Assembly: GCA_002781805.1 (NCBI GenBank)
Contig: PFFZ01000083.1
Coordinates: 6,385-12,704 of the forward strand
Length of the DNA stretch: 6,320 nucleotides
From: Nitrosopumilales archaeon CG15_BIG_FIL_POST_REV_8_21_14_020_37_12
GTDB lineage: Archaea; Thermoproteota; Nitrososphaeria; Nitrososphaerales; Nitrosopumilaceae
Reading direction: 5' to 3'
Shown here: one piece after another, positions 1 to 5,121 of the stretch
Numbering within the stretch: position 1 is the stretch's first letter
How the letters are laid out: every line of letters begins with the position of its first letter
Program-made: the position numbers and the translations under genes
The notes under the pieces: model-generated
The model's database searches: none
What the model was told of the DNA's origin: nothing
Seen by the model: the letters and a program-made list of their open reading frames with translations, nothing else

Positions 1-2
1 AC

Positions 3-83
3 AAGATATGTACCATATTTATGATTTTTACACAAAAAGAGATCAAAGAAATATCTAAAGATATGGGTATGCTGTACAATTAG
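3..83 (+). CDS. Possible C-terminal tail of a gene entering from the left
   Basis: The frame starting at base 3 stays open for 26 codons and ends at TAG 81-83. The end of the translated stretch (QKEIKEISKDMGMLYN) is rich in charged residues and looks like protein, while the other two forward frames stop sooner. It could equally be a chance open stretch or a 20-codon ORF from ATG 21. No family can be recognised from so little. Only the sequence to the left would settle it. Confidence 0.2.
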   Translation, partial: KICTIFMIFTQKEIKEISKDMGMLYN

Positions 84-113
84 TGTGGTGACAGTTTTTC
101 AAACATTGCTAAA

Positions 114-121
114 CTTAATTT
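114..121 (+). promoter_or_regulatory. Box A (TATA) of the DUF371 gene
   Basis: CTTAATTT is centred about 26 nt before ATG 144. That spacing would put the transcription start on or next to the start codon, giving a leaderless mRNA. No Shine-Dalgarno motif lies in between. Inferred from spacing only. Confidence 0.5.
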
Positions 122-143
122 GTATCTCTTGTGATTTCTTGGT

Positions 144-560
144 ATGATATTTGAAATCACATTTTCAGGGCATGAAAATATTCGCTCAAATCATCAAAAA
201 ACAATTGAAATTACAAAAGAACGCCATCTTACTCTCCAAGGTGACTGTATAATTGGAGTAAATGCAACTCATGGCTGTGCAGATTTGCCGTCTGAATTAA
301 AACAGAAGCTAAAGGATTCTAATTCTAAGGTATCCTTTGTCATAAAAGTTGAAGATCATGAGTTTCATGTAGATGGACATGGAAATGAAAATCTTCTCCT
401 GACACACACTGAAGATATCGTAATTAGGAAAAGTGATTTTGTTTGTCCAAGAACTTTGGCAGTGAAATGTGACAAGGCGTCAGATCTTTTGCCACGTGAT
501 ATGATTTCTGCTCTTCAAAATCCAAATGCAAGAGGCACATTTGTTATAAAAGTGGAATGA
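144..560 (+). CDS. DUF371 family protein
   Basis: This 138-residue protein matches the DUF371 family, small conserved proteins found mainly in archaea with no established biochemical role. Recognisable family motifs are, in order: GHENI at residues 9-13, the segment around TIEITKERHLT (20-30), GDCIIGV (33-39) with GCADL (44-48), the HGNENLLLTH stretch (79-88), and the C-terminal block DIVIRKSDFV (91-100) followed by RTLAVKCDKA (103-112) and LPRDM (116-120). The length is normal for the family and the protein appears complete. It has no signal peptide or membrane span, so it should be cytosolic. The conserved His and Cys residues (H10, C35, C45, C101, C109) are visible, but no function can be assigned from them. 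ATG 144 is supported by a box A at leaderless distance. The gene is followed 40 nt later by a microprotein gene that has its own promoter, so it is probably monocistronic. Confidence 0.88.
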   Translation: MIFEITFSGHENIRSNHQKTIEITKERHLTLQGDCIIGVNATHGCADLPSELKQKLKDSNSKVSFVIKVEDHEFHVDGHGNENLLLTHTEDIVIRKSDFVCPRTLAVKCDKASDLLPRDMISALQNPNARGTFVIKVE

Positions 561-571
561 CACGATCACAA

Positions 572-579
572 TTTTATAT
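572..579 (+). promoter_or_regulatory. Box A of the 39-residue microprotein gene
   Basis: TTTTATAT is centred about 25.5 nt before ATG 601. It is the best TATA match in the window and lies at the canonical leaderless distance. It is a main reason for believing that the short ORF behind it is a gene. Confidence 0.6.
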
Positions 580-600
580 GAATGTGAATAAATTTTTGTT

Positions 601-720
601 ATGGGTTTGAAAACCAAAATCTTCATTTTAATCCCATTGGCTTTATTTGCCGCAATAATTCTGGGATTTGGTATGTATAATACAATCTGCAAAAATACCG
701 TAGTTGGAATTAACTGTTAG
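601..720 (+). CDS. 39-residue single-span membrane microprotein
   Basis: ATG 601 opens a 39-codon frame ending at TAG 718-720. The peptide starts MGLKTK and continues into one strongly hydrophobic span (about residues 7-26, including FILIPLALFAAIILGFG). It ends in a short polar tail with two cysteines, C30 and C39, the last being the final residue. The lysines at 4 and 6 predict N-terminus inside and the Cys-bearing tail outside the membrane. A strong TATA box sits at leaderless distance and the ORF fits exactly between neighbouring genes. I recognise no family. It could be a small accessory subunit of a membrane complex, or a peptide whose outer cysteines form a disulfide; both are guesses. 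Automatic gene callers would probably miss it because of its length. Confidence rests on promoter placement and the orderly membrane-protein architecture. Confidence 0.6.
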   Translation: MGLKTKIFILIPLALFAAIILGFGMYNTICKNTVVGINC

Positions 721-734
721 ACGGCCTAAAATTG

Positions 735-781
735 TTTAGTAATTATCTCATTTAGTAAAATCTCATTTAGCAAGAATCTCT
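735..781 (+). repeat. Three tandem 15-16 bp repeats before the 783 gene
   Basis: Three imperfect head-to-tail units follow one another: TTTAGTAATTATCTCA (735-750), TTTAGTAAAATCTCA (751-765) and TTTAGCAAGAATCTCT (766-781). The core ATCTCATTTAG is identical at 745-755 and 760-770. The array ends one base before ATG 783 and therefore covers the expected box A and transcription start of that gene. The middle TTTAGTAA (751-758) is the likeliest TATA element. Confidence 0.7.
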
Positions 782-782
782 T

Positions 783-1148
783 ATGCCATTAGTGTTGATT
801 GATGTCATGCAAAAAACCATGATTGAATTACCGATTTCTACAATTCCCTCTGACATTGAACTCAAAAAATTAAGAGAATACTTCAAAGAAATGCCTATTG
901 ATGAAATACTCACAGGTCTAAAGTTTGCAAAAAACCGCTGGTCTGCTAAAGATGCAGGTACTCTAAAGGTTGGAAGAAAAAGCATTATTCAAAAAGAAGT
1001 TCATTCTGTAACTACTGAACAAGCTCAATGGAGATTAAAAAATTGGAAGATGATGATCGCCAATTACCGTAGAAGAGGATACAGCTACCCTACAATATCT
1101 AGAATTAAAAAAATTCTAATTCAAAAAAGCAAAAAGAAATCTAAATAA
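783..1148 (+). CDS. Basic protein of unknown function
   Basis: The product has 121 residues and I recognise no family. The N-terminal half (1-50) is mixed polar and hydrophobic, with a likely helix around ELKKLREYFKEM (26-37) and the segment IDEILTGLKFAKNRW (39-53). The C-terminal half is strongly basic: RLKNWKMMIANYRRRGY (84-100), then RIKKILIQ (107-114), and a tail of almost only Lys and Ser. There is no signal peptide, membrane span or Cys motif. A basic, helical, soluble protein of this size may bind nucleic acid or ribosomes, but this is inference from charge alone. ATG 783 is the first start in the frame and lies directly after the tandem repeats; a leaderless mRNA is plausible though box A is weak. 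The gene converges on the CdvB-family gene, their stop codons being 6 nt apart. Confidence 0.72.
   Translation: MPLVLIDVMQKTMIELPISTIPSDIELKKLREYFKEMPIDEILTGLKFAKNRWSAKDAGTLKVGRKSIIQKEVHSVTTEQAQWRLKNWKMMIANYRRRGYSYPTISRIKKILIQKSKKKSK
1122..1140 (-). terminator. T-rich stretch downstream of the CdvB gene
   Basis: Read on the minus strand, the first bases past the CdvB stop run into TTTCTTTTTGCTTTTTT (plus-strand A runs at 1123-1128, 1131-1135 and 1137-1139). Archaeal transcription ends at such U-rich tracts without needing a hairpin. The tract lies inside the Lys-rich 3' end of the convergent gene, so its composition may simply reflect AAA/AAG codons. Confidence 0.35.
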
Positions 1149-1154
1149 ATTTTA

Positions 1155-1808
1155 TTAGATGAAAATATCCGTACTCTTTTTCTGAACGATCTCTTGTTTT
1201 AGGCTGTCTGGAATGTCTGGAATTGATTGTTTTGTTTGCCCTGCAATGACTGAATGTGCTTCTTCTAGTATTGCTAGAGAATCTGCACTTTGATGATTTC
1301 CAATGTTTAGCATGTCTGCGCCTTCAATTGAGGAGCCTGACATTACATCTCCTAATATCTGTGACAAGTCTTGCATTGAAGCATTAGCTTCTGGCATTAA
1401 TCCGCTAAGGGATGGGCTTAATCCCTTTATGATTGACATGCATGGACTTAGCGTGACTACTACATCTCCTAGCTCAGATACGGTATTGAGTCTTAACTGG
1501 ATTTGCTCCATGGATAATTTTGCTCCCTTTACCATGTCTCTCATTTTTCTTACTTGAACAAGCTCTGCTGCATATGCTTGAGCATAACTCATGTTTCTGG
1601 CTTTTTGTGCGTTTACCACTTTTTCAAACATATCGTTGTGTTTTTTCTGTAATTTTTCTGTAATTGTTTCTAATTTTGAGATTTGAAATTGTAATTTTCT
1701 CTGGGCAAATTCAATTTTGTTTTTTAGAGGAACATCTGGTTTTACCCGTCCCATTACTCTTTGAGAGATGCTTTCCCCTTCAGTTTTGTTCCACGAGTTA
1801 CTGATCAA
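1155..1808 (-). CDS. cdvB: CdvB-like ESCRT-III (Snf7 family) protein
   Basis: This 217-residue protein has the features of archaeal CdvB/ESCRT-III proteins. These polymerise on the inner membrane face and are remodelled by the AAA ATPase CdvC (Vps4) during cell division. The N-terminal core carries a basic segment (RVMGRVKPDVPLKNKIEFAQRKL within 17-39) and the long helical hairpin: helix 1 about 30-66 with heptad-like hydrophobics, helix 2 about 70-120 with the typical AELVQVRKMRDMVKGAKLS (81-99) and QLRLNTVSELGDVV (104-117). Shorter helices follow at about 122-155. Near the C-terminus, SIPDIPDSL (195-203) resembles the proline-rich MIM2 motif that binds the CdvC MIT domain. A C-terminal winged-helix extension is absent. 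The start is TTG 1808: an in-frame stop lies two codons upstream (1812-1814), and a box A is centred about 26 nt before it. Nitrososphaerota encode several CdvB paralogues; which one this is cannot be told from the window. It seems to be its own transcription unit behind the DipZ-type gene. Confidence 0.85.
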   Translation of the reverse strand: MISNSWNKTEGESISQRVMGRVKPDVPLKNKIEFAQRKLQFQISKLETITEKLQKKHNDMFEKVVNAQKARNMSYAQAYAAELVQVRKMRDMVKGAKLSMEQIQLRLNTVSELGDVVVTLSPCMSIIKGLSPSLSGLMPEANASMQDLSQILGDVMSGSSIEGADMLNIGNHQSADSLAILEEAHSVIAGQTKQSIPDIPDSLKQEIVQKKSTDIFI

Positions 1809-1830
1809 ATCTTAATTTCCTCAATATGGG

Positions 1831-1838
1831 TCTAAAAT
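1831..1838 (-). promoter_or_regulatory. Box A of the CdvB gene
   Basis: Minus-strand ATTTTAGA is centred about 26 nt before TTG 1808, which supports this TTG as the first codon of a leaderless mRNA. A GAGG lies about 10 nt before the TTG, so a very short leader with a weak ribosome site is an alternative. Confidence 0.45.
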
Positions 1839-1853
1839 TTTGTTTTAAACAAA
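1839..1853. repeat. 15 bp perfect palindrome upstream of CdvB box A
   Basis: TTTGTTT-T-AAACAAA is a perfect inverted repeat around a single central base. It abuts box A of the CdvB gene on its upstream side, where an archaeal activator or the BRE/TFB contact would sit. In AT-rich DNA a palindrome like this can arise by chance, so an operator role is only possible. Confidence 0.4.
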
Positions 1854-1867
1854 CCTGTCACCAACCT

Positions 1868-1901
1868 AACTGTAACCTCAGTTACAAGGGGGTAAGGTTA
1901 C
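1868..1901. repeat. Cluster of GTAAC/GTTAC inverted repeats
   Basis: GTAAC-CTCA-GTTAC (1872-1885) is a perfect 5+4+5 dyad. The overlapping pair AACTG (1868-1872) and CAGTT (1879-1883) offers a second pairing, and GTAACC (1872-1877) is also complementary to GGTTAC (1896-1901). AACCT is repeated directly at 1863-1867 and 1874-1878. The cluster is in the 94 bp between the DipZ-type gene stop and the CdvB start, so it may be an RNA 3' structure of the first or an upstream control site of the second. Confidence 0.45.
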
Positions 1902-1902
1902 A

Positions 1903-2997
1903 CTATCCGAATGTAAATGTGAATATTTGAAAGCCCGGGTTATTTACTGTGATGTCTAGAGTGTGCACTGATGCTTCATTGCTCTTGATGATGTTGTATA
2001 GTCCTGGATCTGTTACTGTAATTCTGTTTTCTGATGATATGTCATCTCCTGCATATTTTGCTGAGAGCGGTTTTCCATCCATAAGAATTTCCAAGTCTGC
2101 ATGATTGGCAGTTACAATATTTACCTCTTTTGCATTAAACTGTAGTTTTATGGCGCCTTTGTCTGATGCTAGTTCCATACTGTCTTCCAGATTCTTCCAA
2201 TCGCCCATTAGGTAAAATTTATGTAATTCGATTCTTTCTGGTTCTGAATATGATACTATTTGATTTTCTTTAAACCCTTCAATACTGCCTAGCTGATTTC
2301 TTCCCTGGGCAAATTTGTATCCAAAATATAATTCTGGAGTTCTAAAAACCGTATGCTCAAACTCATCAATATCTACAAGTGTGTCTGTAGATGTGATTTG
2401 TAATTCCAAATCACGCGCTCTTTCCTTTAAAAGATCTTGAATTATTTTTTCTGTTTCTTGATATGCCCCTTCTCCGATATGATCATATCTTATGTATCCT
2501 TCATGATCTGCAATGTATTTTCTTGGCCAGTATCTGTTGTCAAATGCTTTCCATGTTTTCATTTCATTGTCCATTACTACAGGATAATTGATTCCGTGTT
2601 TGTCAATTGCCATCATGACATTGTTTGGATCTTTTTCAAATTCAAATTCTGGAGAATGTATTCCGATAATCAACAAACCTTCATCTGAATATTTCTCATC
2701 CCATGCAGTAATGTATGGTAGTGTTCTAATACAGTTTATACAGCTATACGTCCATATGTCATATAGCACTACTTTGCCCTTGATTCTTTCAGCTAATTCC
2801 TCCTGTGTAGTATTGAGATAGTGGGTAATGCCTACAAGTTCTGGAGCCATTTTGAATCTAGACTTGTCCGTGTCTTTCTCTAGTCCGCTAATGGCAGGCG
2901 ATTCCAAATCAAATGAAGATAAAATTATGCTGATCACGCCTATTATAATTACTATTGTAATTCCTAAAATTATGGCTGTTTTAATCTCTGCTCTCAT
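1903..2997 (-). CDS. Membrane-anchored thioredoxin/DipZ-type protein
   Basis: This 364-residue protein has an N-terminal signal anchor (hydrophobic residues about 8-27). A thioredoxin-like domain follows at about 50-190 and a C-terminal DipZ-type beta domain at about 215-364. The redox site is WTYSCINC, with C86 and C89 forming the CxxC, and the expected cis-proline lies in YWPRKYIAD (P158). WTYSCINC and the domain beginning TPELYFGYKFAQ (220-231) are characteristic of the periplasmic half of bacterial and mycobacterial DipZ. The C-terminal part is a carbohydrate-binding-like beta sandwich of unknown ligand. The protein should face outside the cytoplasm and exchange disulfides with envelope proteins, receiving electrons from CcdA. 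Its ATG follows the ccdA stop by 4 nt, and AGGAT in the end of ccdA lies about 8 nt before it as a weak ribosome site, so the two genes are almost certainly co-transcribed. Substrates cannot be deduced. Confidence 0.87.
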   Translation of the reverse strand: MRAEIKTAIILGITIVIIIGVISIILSSFDLESPAISGLEKDTDKSRFKMAPELVGITHYLNTTQEELAERIKGKVVLYDIWTYSCINCIRTLPYITAWDEKYSDEGLLIIGIHSPEFEFEKDPNNVMMAIDKHGINYPVVMDNEMKTWKAFDNRYWPRKYIADHEGYIRYDHIGEGAYQETEKIIQDLLKERARDLELQITSTDTLVDIDEFEHTVFRTPELYFGYKFAQGRNQLGSIEGFKENQIVSYSEPERIELHKFYLMGDWKNLEDSMELASDKGAIKLQFNAKEVNIVTANHADLEILMDGKPLSAKYAGDDISSENRITVTDPGLYNIIKSNEASVHTLDITVNNPGFQIFTFTFG

Positions 2998-3001
2998 CTT
3001 C

Positions 3002-3745
3002 TTATCCTAAAAACAACAATTCATTTAACAATGGAAAGTTTGCAATATATGCAAGTTGATTTGTAAACACCAAAATTCCTAAAATCACCACAAATCCGCC
3101 TAGAATTAGATTATAATATTTCAAATGCCTACTCATTGCTTTGATTATTTTATTTGCTCTAGAGTAAAATACCCCAATCATGATAAATGGAATTCCAAGT
3201 CCTAATGAATATGCTAAAAGAAGATTAAATGCAACCGAAGGTGTTGTTGCAGCCAATGTCAGAATTGTCCCCAATATCGGTCCCACACACGGAGTCCACC
3301 CTGCTGCAAATGCCAATCCAAACCCAAATGACATTGGATAGCTTGCTTTGGATCTTTTTGGTAGAAATTTTTTTTCAACATTTAGTTTATTGATTTTGGT
3401 GGATAGCAACAAAAATATACCAAATCCTACAATTATGACTCCACCAATTTGGTTTAACACTTCGGTTAATTCCCCCGCATAATTTGATAGTGTACTGTTT
3501 ATGATTACCCCCAGTAATGAAAATACCACTGAAAAACCTAATACAAAAAATACCGAGTTTAGAATGATATTTGCTCTGTTAATTGAAATTGTCTTTGAAC
3601 CTGTATTCTGATTGAGATCATTTAGAGTAGTGCCTGAAATATATGCCAAAAATGCAGGAATCATTGGCAGTATGCATGGTGCTACAAAAGAACCTAATCC
3701 TGCTAGCGCCGCAACTGCAATTGATATGTCTGCCACACAAACCAA
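3002..3745 (-). CDS. ccdA: CcdA family transmembrane electron transporter
   Basis: CcdA proteins pass reducing equivalents from cytoplasmic thioredoxin across the membrane to extracytoplasmic thioredoxin-like partners through two membrane-embedded cysteines. Both family motifs are present: APCILPMIPAFLAYISG (22-38) with C24, and GWTPCVGPILG (149-159) with C153. About six hydrophobic spans are visible, at roughly 5-27, 58-83, 97-115, 139-165, 169-194 and 211-230, typical for the family at about 240 residues. The frame's outermost start is TTG 3745. GTG 3736, three codons in, is centred about 25.5 nt after the box A at 3758-3765, so a leaderless mRNA would start at GTG and give 244 residues. 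The gene is followed after 4 nt by its presumed partner, the thioredoxin/DipZ-type protein. The pair could serve envelope thiol balance or haem/cytochrome maturation; the partner's DipZ domain favours the former. Confidence 0.9.
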   Translation of the reverse strand: MVCVADISIAVAALAGLGSFVAPCILPMIPAFLAYISGTTLNDLNQNTGSKTISINRANIILNSVFFVLGFSVVFSLLGVIINSTLSNYAGELTEVLNQIGGVIIVGFGIFLLLSTKINKLNVEKKFLPKRSKASYPMSFGFGLAFAAGWTPCVGPILGTILTLAATTPSVAFNLLLAYSLGLGIPFIMIGVFYSRANKIIKAMSRHLKYYNLILGGFVVILGILVFTNQLAYIANFPLLNELLFLG

Positions 3746-3757
3746 TTTGCCGATTTT

Positions 3758-3765
3758 GAATTAAA
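3758..3765 (-). promoter_or_regulatory. Box A of the ccdA operon
   Basis: Minus-strand TTTAATTC is centred about 25.5 nt before GTG 3736, but only about 17 nt before TTG 3745. If this is the promoter in use, GTG is the real start. A second AT-rich element at 3801-3810 read on this strand could give a longer leader and rescue TTG. Confidence 0.45.
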
Positions 3766-3800
3766 GGGTTCTTCCAAATGTCCTTGTCTACGCCATTTCG

Positions 3801-3808
3801 TTTTTATC
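3801..3808 (+). promoter_or_regulatory. Box A of the 35-residue microprotein gene
   Basis: TTTTTATC is centred about 25.5 nt before ATG 3830, the leaderless spacing. It is divergent from the ccdA promoter in an 84 bp intergenic region. Confidence 0.5.
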
Positions 3809-3829
3809 TAGGCATGGTTAATTTTTTAC

Positions 3830-3937
3830 ATGAACAAACGATTCATCATAGTTGGAGTCGCTTTGGCAATAATTGTGATCGTTGCTGCCATATTGGGCTC
3901 TCCTGCAGGCCCTTTTGGATTTGATGCGTACCGATAA
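3830..3937 (+). CDS. 35-residue single-span membrane microprotein
   Basis: ATG 3830 opens 35 codons ending at TAA 3935-3937. The peptide begins MNKRF, continues with a hydrophobic span of alternating Ile, Val, Ala and Leu (about 5-22, such as IIVGVALAIIVIVAAILG), and ends in a short Gly/Pro-rich polar tail (SPAGPFGFDAYR, 24-35). The Lys-Arg pair before the span predicts N-terminus inside and tail outside. A box A lies at leaderless distance. The gene is divergent from ccdA and converges on bioF with a 15 nt gap. I recognise no family. It has no cysteine, so it does not resemble the other microprotein beyond general plan. Possible roles are a small subunit or stabiliser of a membrane complex; nothing in the sequence selects one. 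Confidence 0.58.
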   Translation: MNKRFIIVGVALAIIVIVAAILGSPAGPFGFDAYR

Positions 3938-3952
3938 TTAATCACATGTATG

Positions 3953-5083
3953 TCAAGAAATTCTGAATTTTCTTGATGCCTTGTCAAAGACTGACAATGC
4001 TTCTTCGATATCGTTTTTAGATAGCCATGACGTGATGGATATTCTCAATCTTGCTTGGTTTTTTGGTACAGTGGGGTATCTGATTGGCTGAGCAAATACT
4101 CTATTTTTAAACAGGTACTCTCCAAAATTAAGCGCGTTTTTTTCATCTCCTATTATTATTGGAATTATGTGGCTGTTTGACTCTATGTTGTACCCTATTT
4201 TTTTCAATCCTTCTGATACTAGTCTTCTGTTGGTCTCCAGTTTTTTTCTATATTTTTCCCTGTCTGAATCAATTCTCTTTATCGAGTATTCAATCAATGA
4301 TAATGGGAGCGCCGACGTATAGATGAAAGACTTTGATTTGTTTATGCAGTAATCGATCACATTTTTCTCTGAGGATATGTATCCGCCAAAAGATCCTAAC
4401 CCTTTGCTTAGGCTACTAATATACACGTCAATTTTTTTTGAAACATTAAACAGATTGGCAGTTCCTTTTCCATCATCTCCTACAACAAAATCTCCATGCG
4501 CATCGTCTACTACGGTTGTGGCATTTGCTTTTTGTGCGATTTCTGTGATTCTGTCTAGTTGTGAAAAGTCCCCATCCATACTGAAAATTCCCTCAGTTAT
4601 CACAAACTTGTTTTTTGCTTTTTGGCGTATCTTCTTTTCAAGATCTTCTGCATCGTTGTGATTGTATACTATTACTTTGGCTCCTGATATCTTACATGCC
4701 TCTATGATGCTTGCATGATTTAGTTTATCACTTAAAATGATGTCTCCTTTTTTTGCAATTGCAGATATTGTTCCGATATTTGCCATGTATCCTGTAGGAT
4801 AAACTAAACTACTTTGCTGTGACTTGTGTCTTGACAGCTTTTCTTCCAGAATTTCAAAATATTCATCATTCCCAGAAACCAGCCTGGAACTTGATTGCAT
4901 TTGTGTGGTATTTAGTTTTGCCGGAGGGATTCCGAGATAGTCATTTGAACACAGATTTAGTAATTTTTTTCCATTTATTGTGATGTGCGCCCCTACAGTT
5001 TTTCCAAACCTGAGTCTTCTGTGCAGGTTATTTTTTTTAATCTGTTCTAGTTCTTCATCTATAAATTTTAGATTGTGTTTCAA
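3953..5083 (-). CDS. bioF: 8-amino-7-oxononanoate synthase (biotin synthesis)
   Basis: BioF condenses pimeloyl thioester with alanine, releasing CO2, in the first committed ring-forming branch of biotin synthesis; it is a cytosolic PLP enzyme of the alpha-oxoamine synthase family. Of its 376 residues these match the family: N-terminal LHRRLR (20-25), NLCSNDYLG (43-51), SSRLVSGN (65-72), PTGYMAN (96-102), LNHASI (121-126) with H123 expected to stack on PLP, SMDGD (168-172), VVDDAHGDFVVGDDGKG (191-207) with the PLP-nitrogen aspartate D193 and H196, and SSLSKGLGSFGGY (223-235) with the Schiff-base lysine K227. The C-terminal RLRISITS (345-352) ends the core. Length is normal. The close relative glycine C-acetyltransferase (Kbl) cannot be fully excluded from motifs. 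The start is TTG 5083: the frame stops 15 nt upstream and the next Met is deep in the fold. No other bio gene is in the window; the gene looks monocistronic. Confidence 0.87.
   Translation of the reverse strand: MKHNLKFIDEELEQIKKNNLHRRLRFGKTVGAHITINGKKLLNLCSNDYLGIPPAKLNTTQMQSSSRLVSGNDEYFEILEEKLSRHKSQQSSLVYPTGYMANIGTISAIAKKGDIILSDKLNHASIIEACKISGAKVIVYNHNDAEDLEKKIRQKAKNKFVITEGIFSMDGDFSQLDRITEIAQKANATTVVDDAHGDFVVGDDGKGTANLFNVSKKIDVYISSLSKGLGSFGGYISSEKNVIDYCINKSKSFIYTSALPLSLIEYSIKRIDSDREKYRKKLETNRRLVSEGLKKIGYNIESNSHIIPIIIGDEKNALNFGEYLFKNRVFAQPIRYPTVPKNQARLRISITSWLSKNDIEEALSVFDKASRKFRIS
3954..3975. repeat. Hairpin at the bioF 3' end
   Basis: CAAGAAATTC and GAATTTTCTTG form an inverted repeat around a single T with one bulged base. 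It covers the last codons and stop of bioF and lies 16 nt after the stop of the convergent microprotein gene. It could act as a 3' structure for either transcript. No T run follows it on either strand, so it is not a textbook terminator. Confidence 0.35.
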
Positions 5084-5113
5084 AGTTATCTTTGTTTAGT
5101 GATATCAGGCATG

Positions 5114-5121
5114 TGTAAATC
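5114..5121 (-). promoter_or_regulatory. Candidate box A of bioF
   Basis: Minus-strand ATTTACAC lies about 34 nt before TTG 5083, which would leave a leader of only about 8 nt. The alternative TGATATCA (5100-5107) is too close, at about 20 nt. Neither is a good TATA match, so the bioF promoter is not well defined. Confidence 0.25.

Noticed and set aside
480..692. 70-codon minus-strand ORF opposite the DUF371 end and the first microprotein
   Set aside because: It overlaps two better-supported genes on the other strand and crosses their intergenic promoter; no independent support.
767..985. 72-codon minus-strand ORF across the start of the 783 gene
   Set aside because: It is antisense to a better frame, covers the tandem-repeat promoter and shows no protein-like motifs or promoter.
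1303..1557. 84-codon ORF on the + strand inside the CdvB gene
   Set aside because: It lies wholly opposite a well-supported ESCRT-III coding sequence and has no promoter or recognisable motif; it is a shadow frame.
2437..3010. Several + strand ORFs opposite the thioredoxin/DipZ-type gene (2437-2688, 2588-2821, 2828-3010)
   Set aside because: All lie antisense to a clear coding sequence with conserved redox motifs, and they overlap one another.
4377..4661. 94-codon + strand ORF inside bioF
   Set aside because: It is antisense to the most conserved part of bioF (PLP-lysine and VDDAH region), so its openness reflects the bioF codons.
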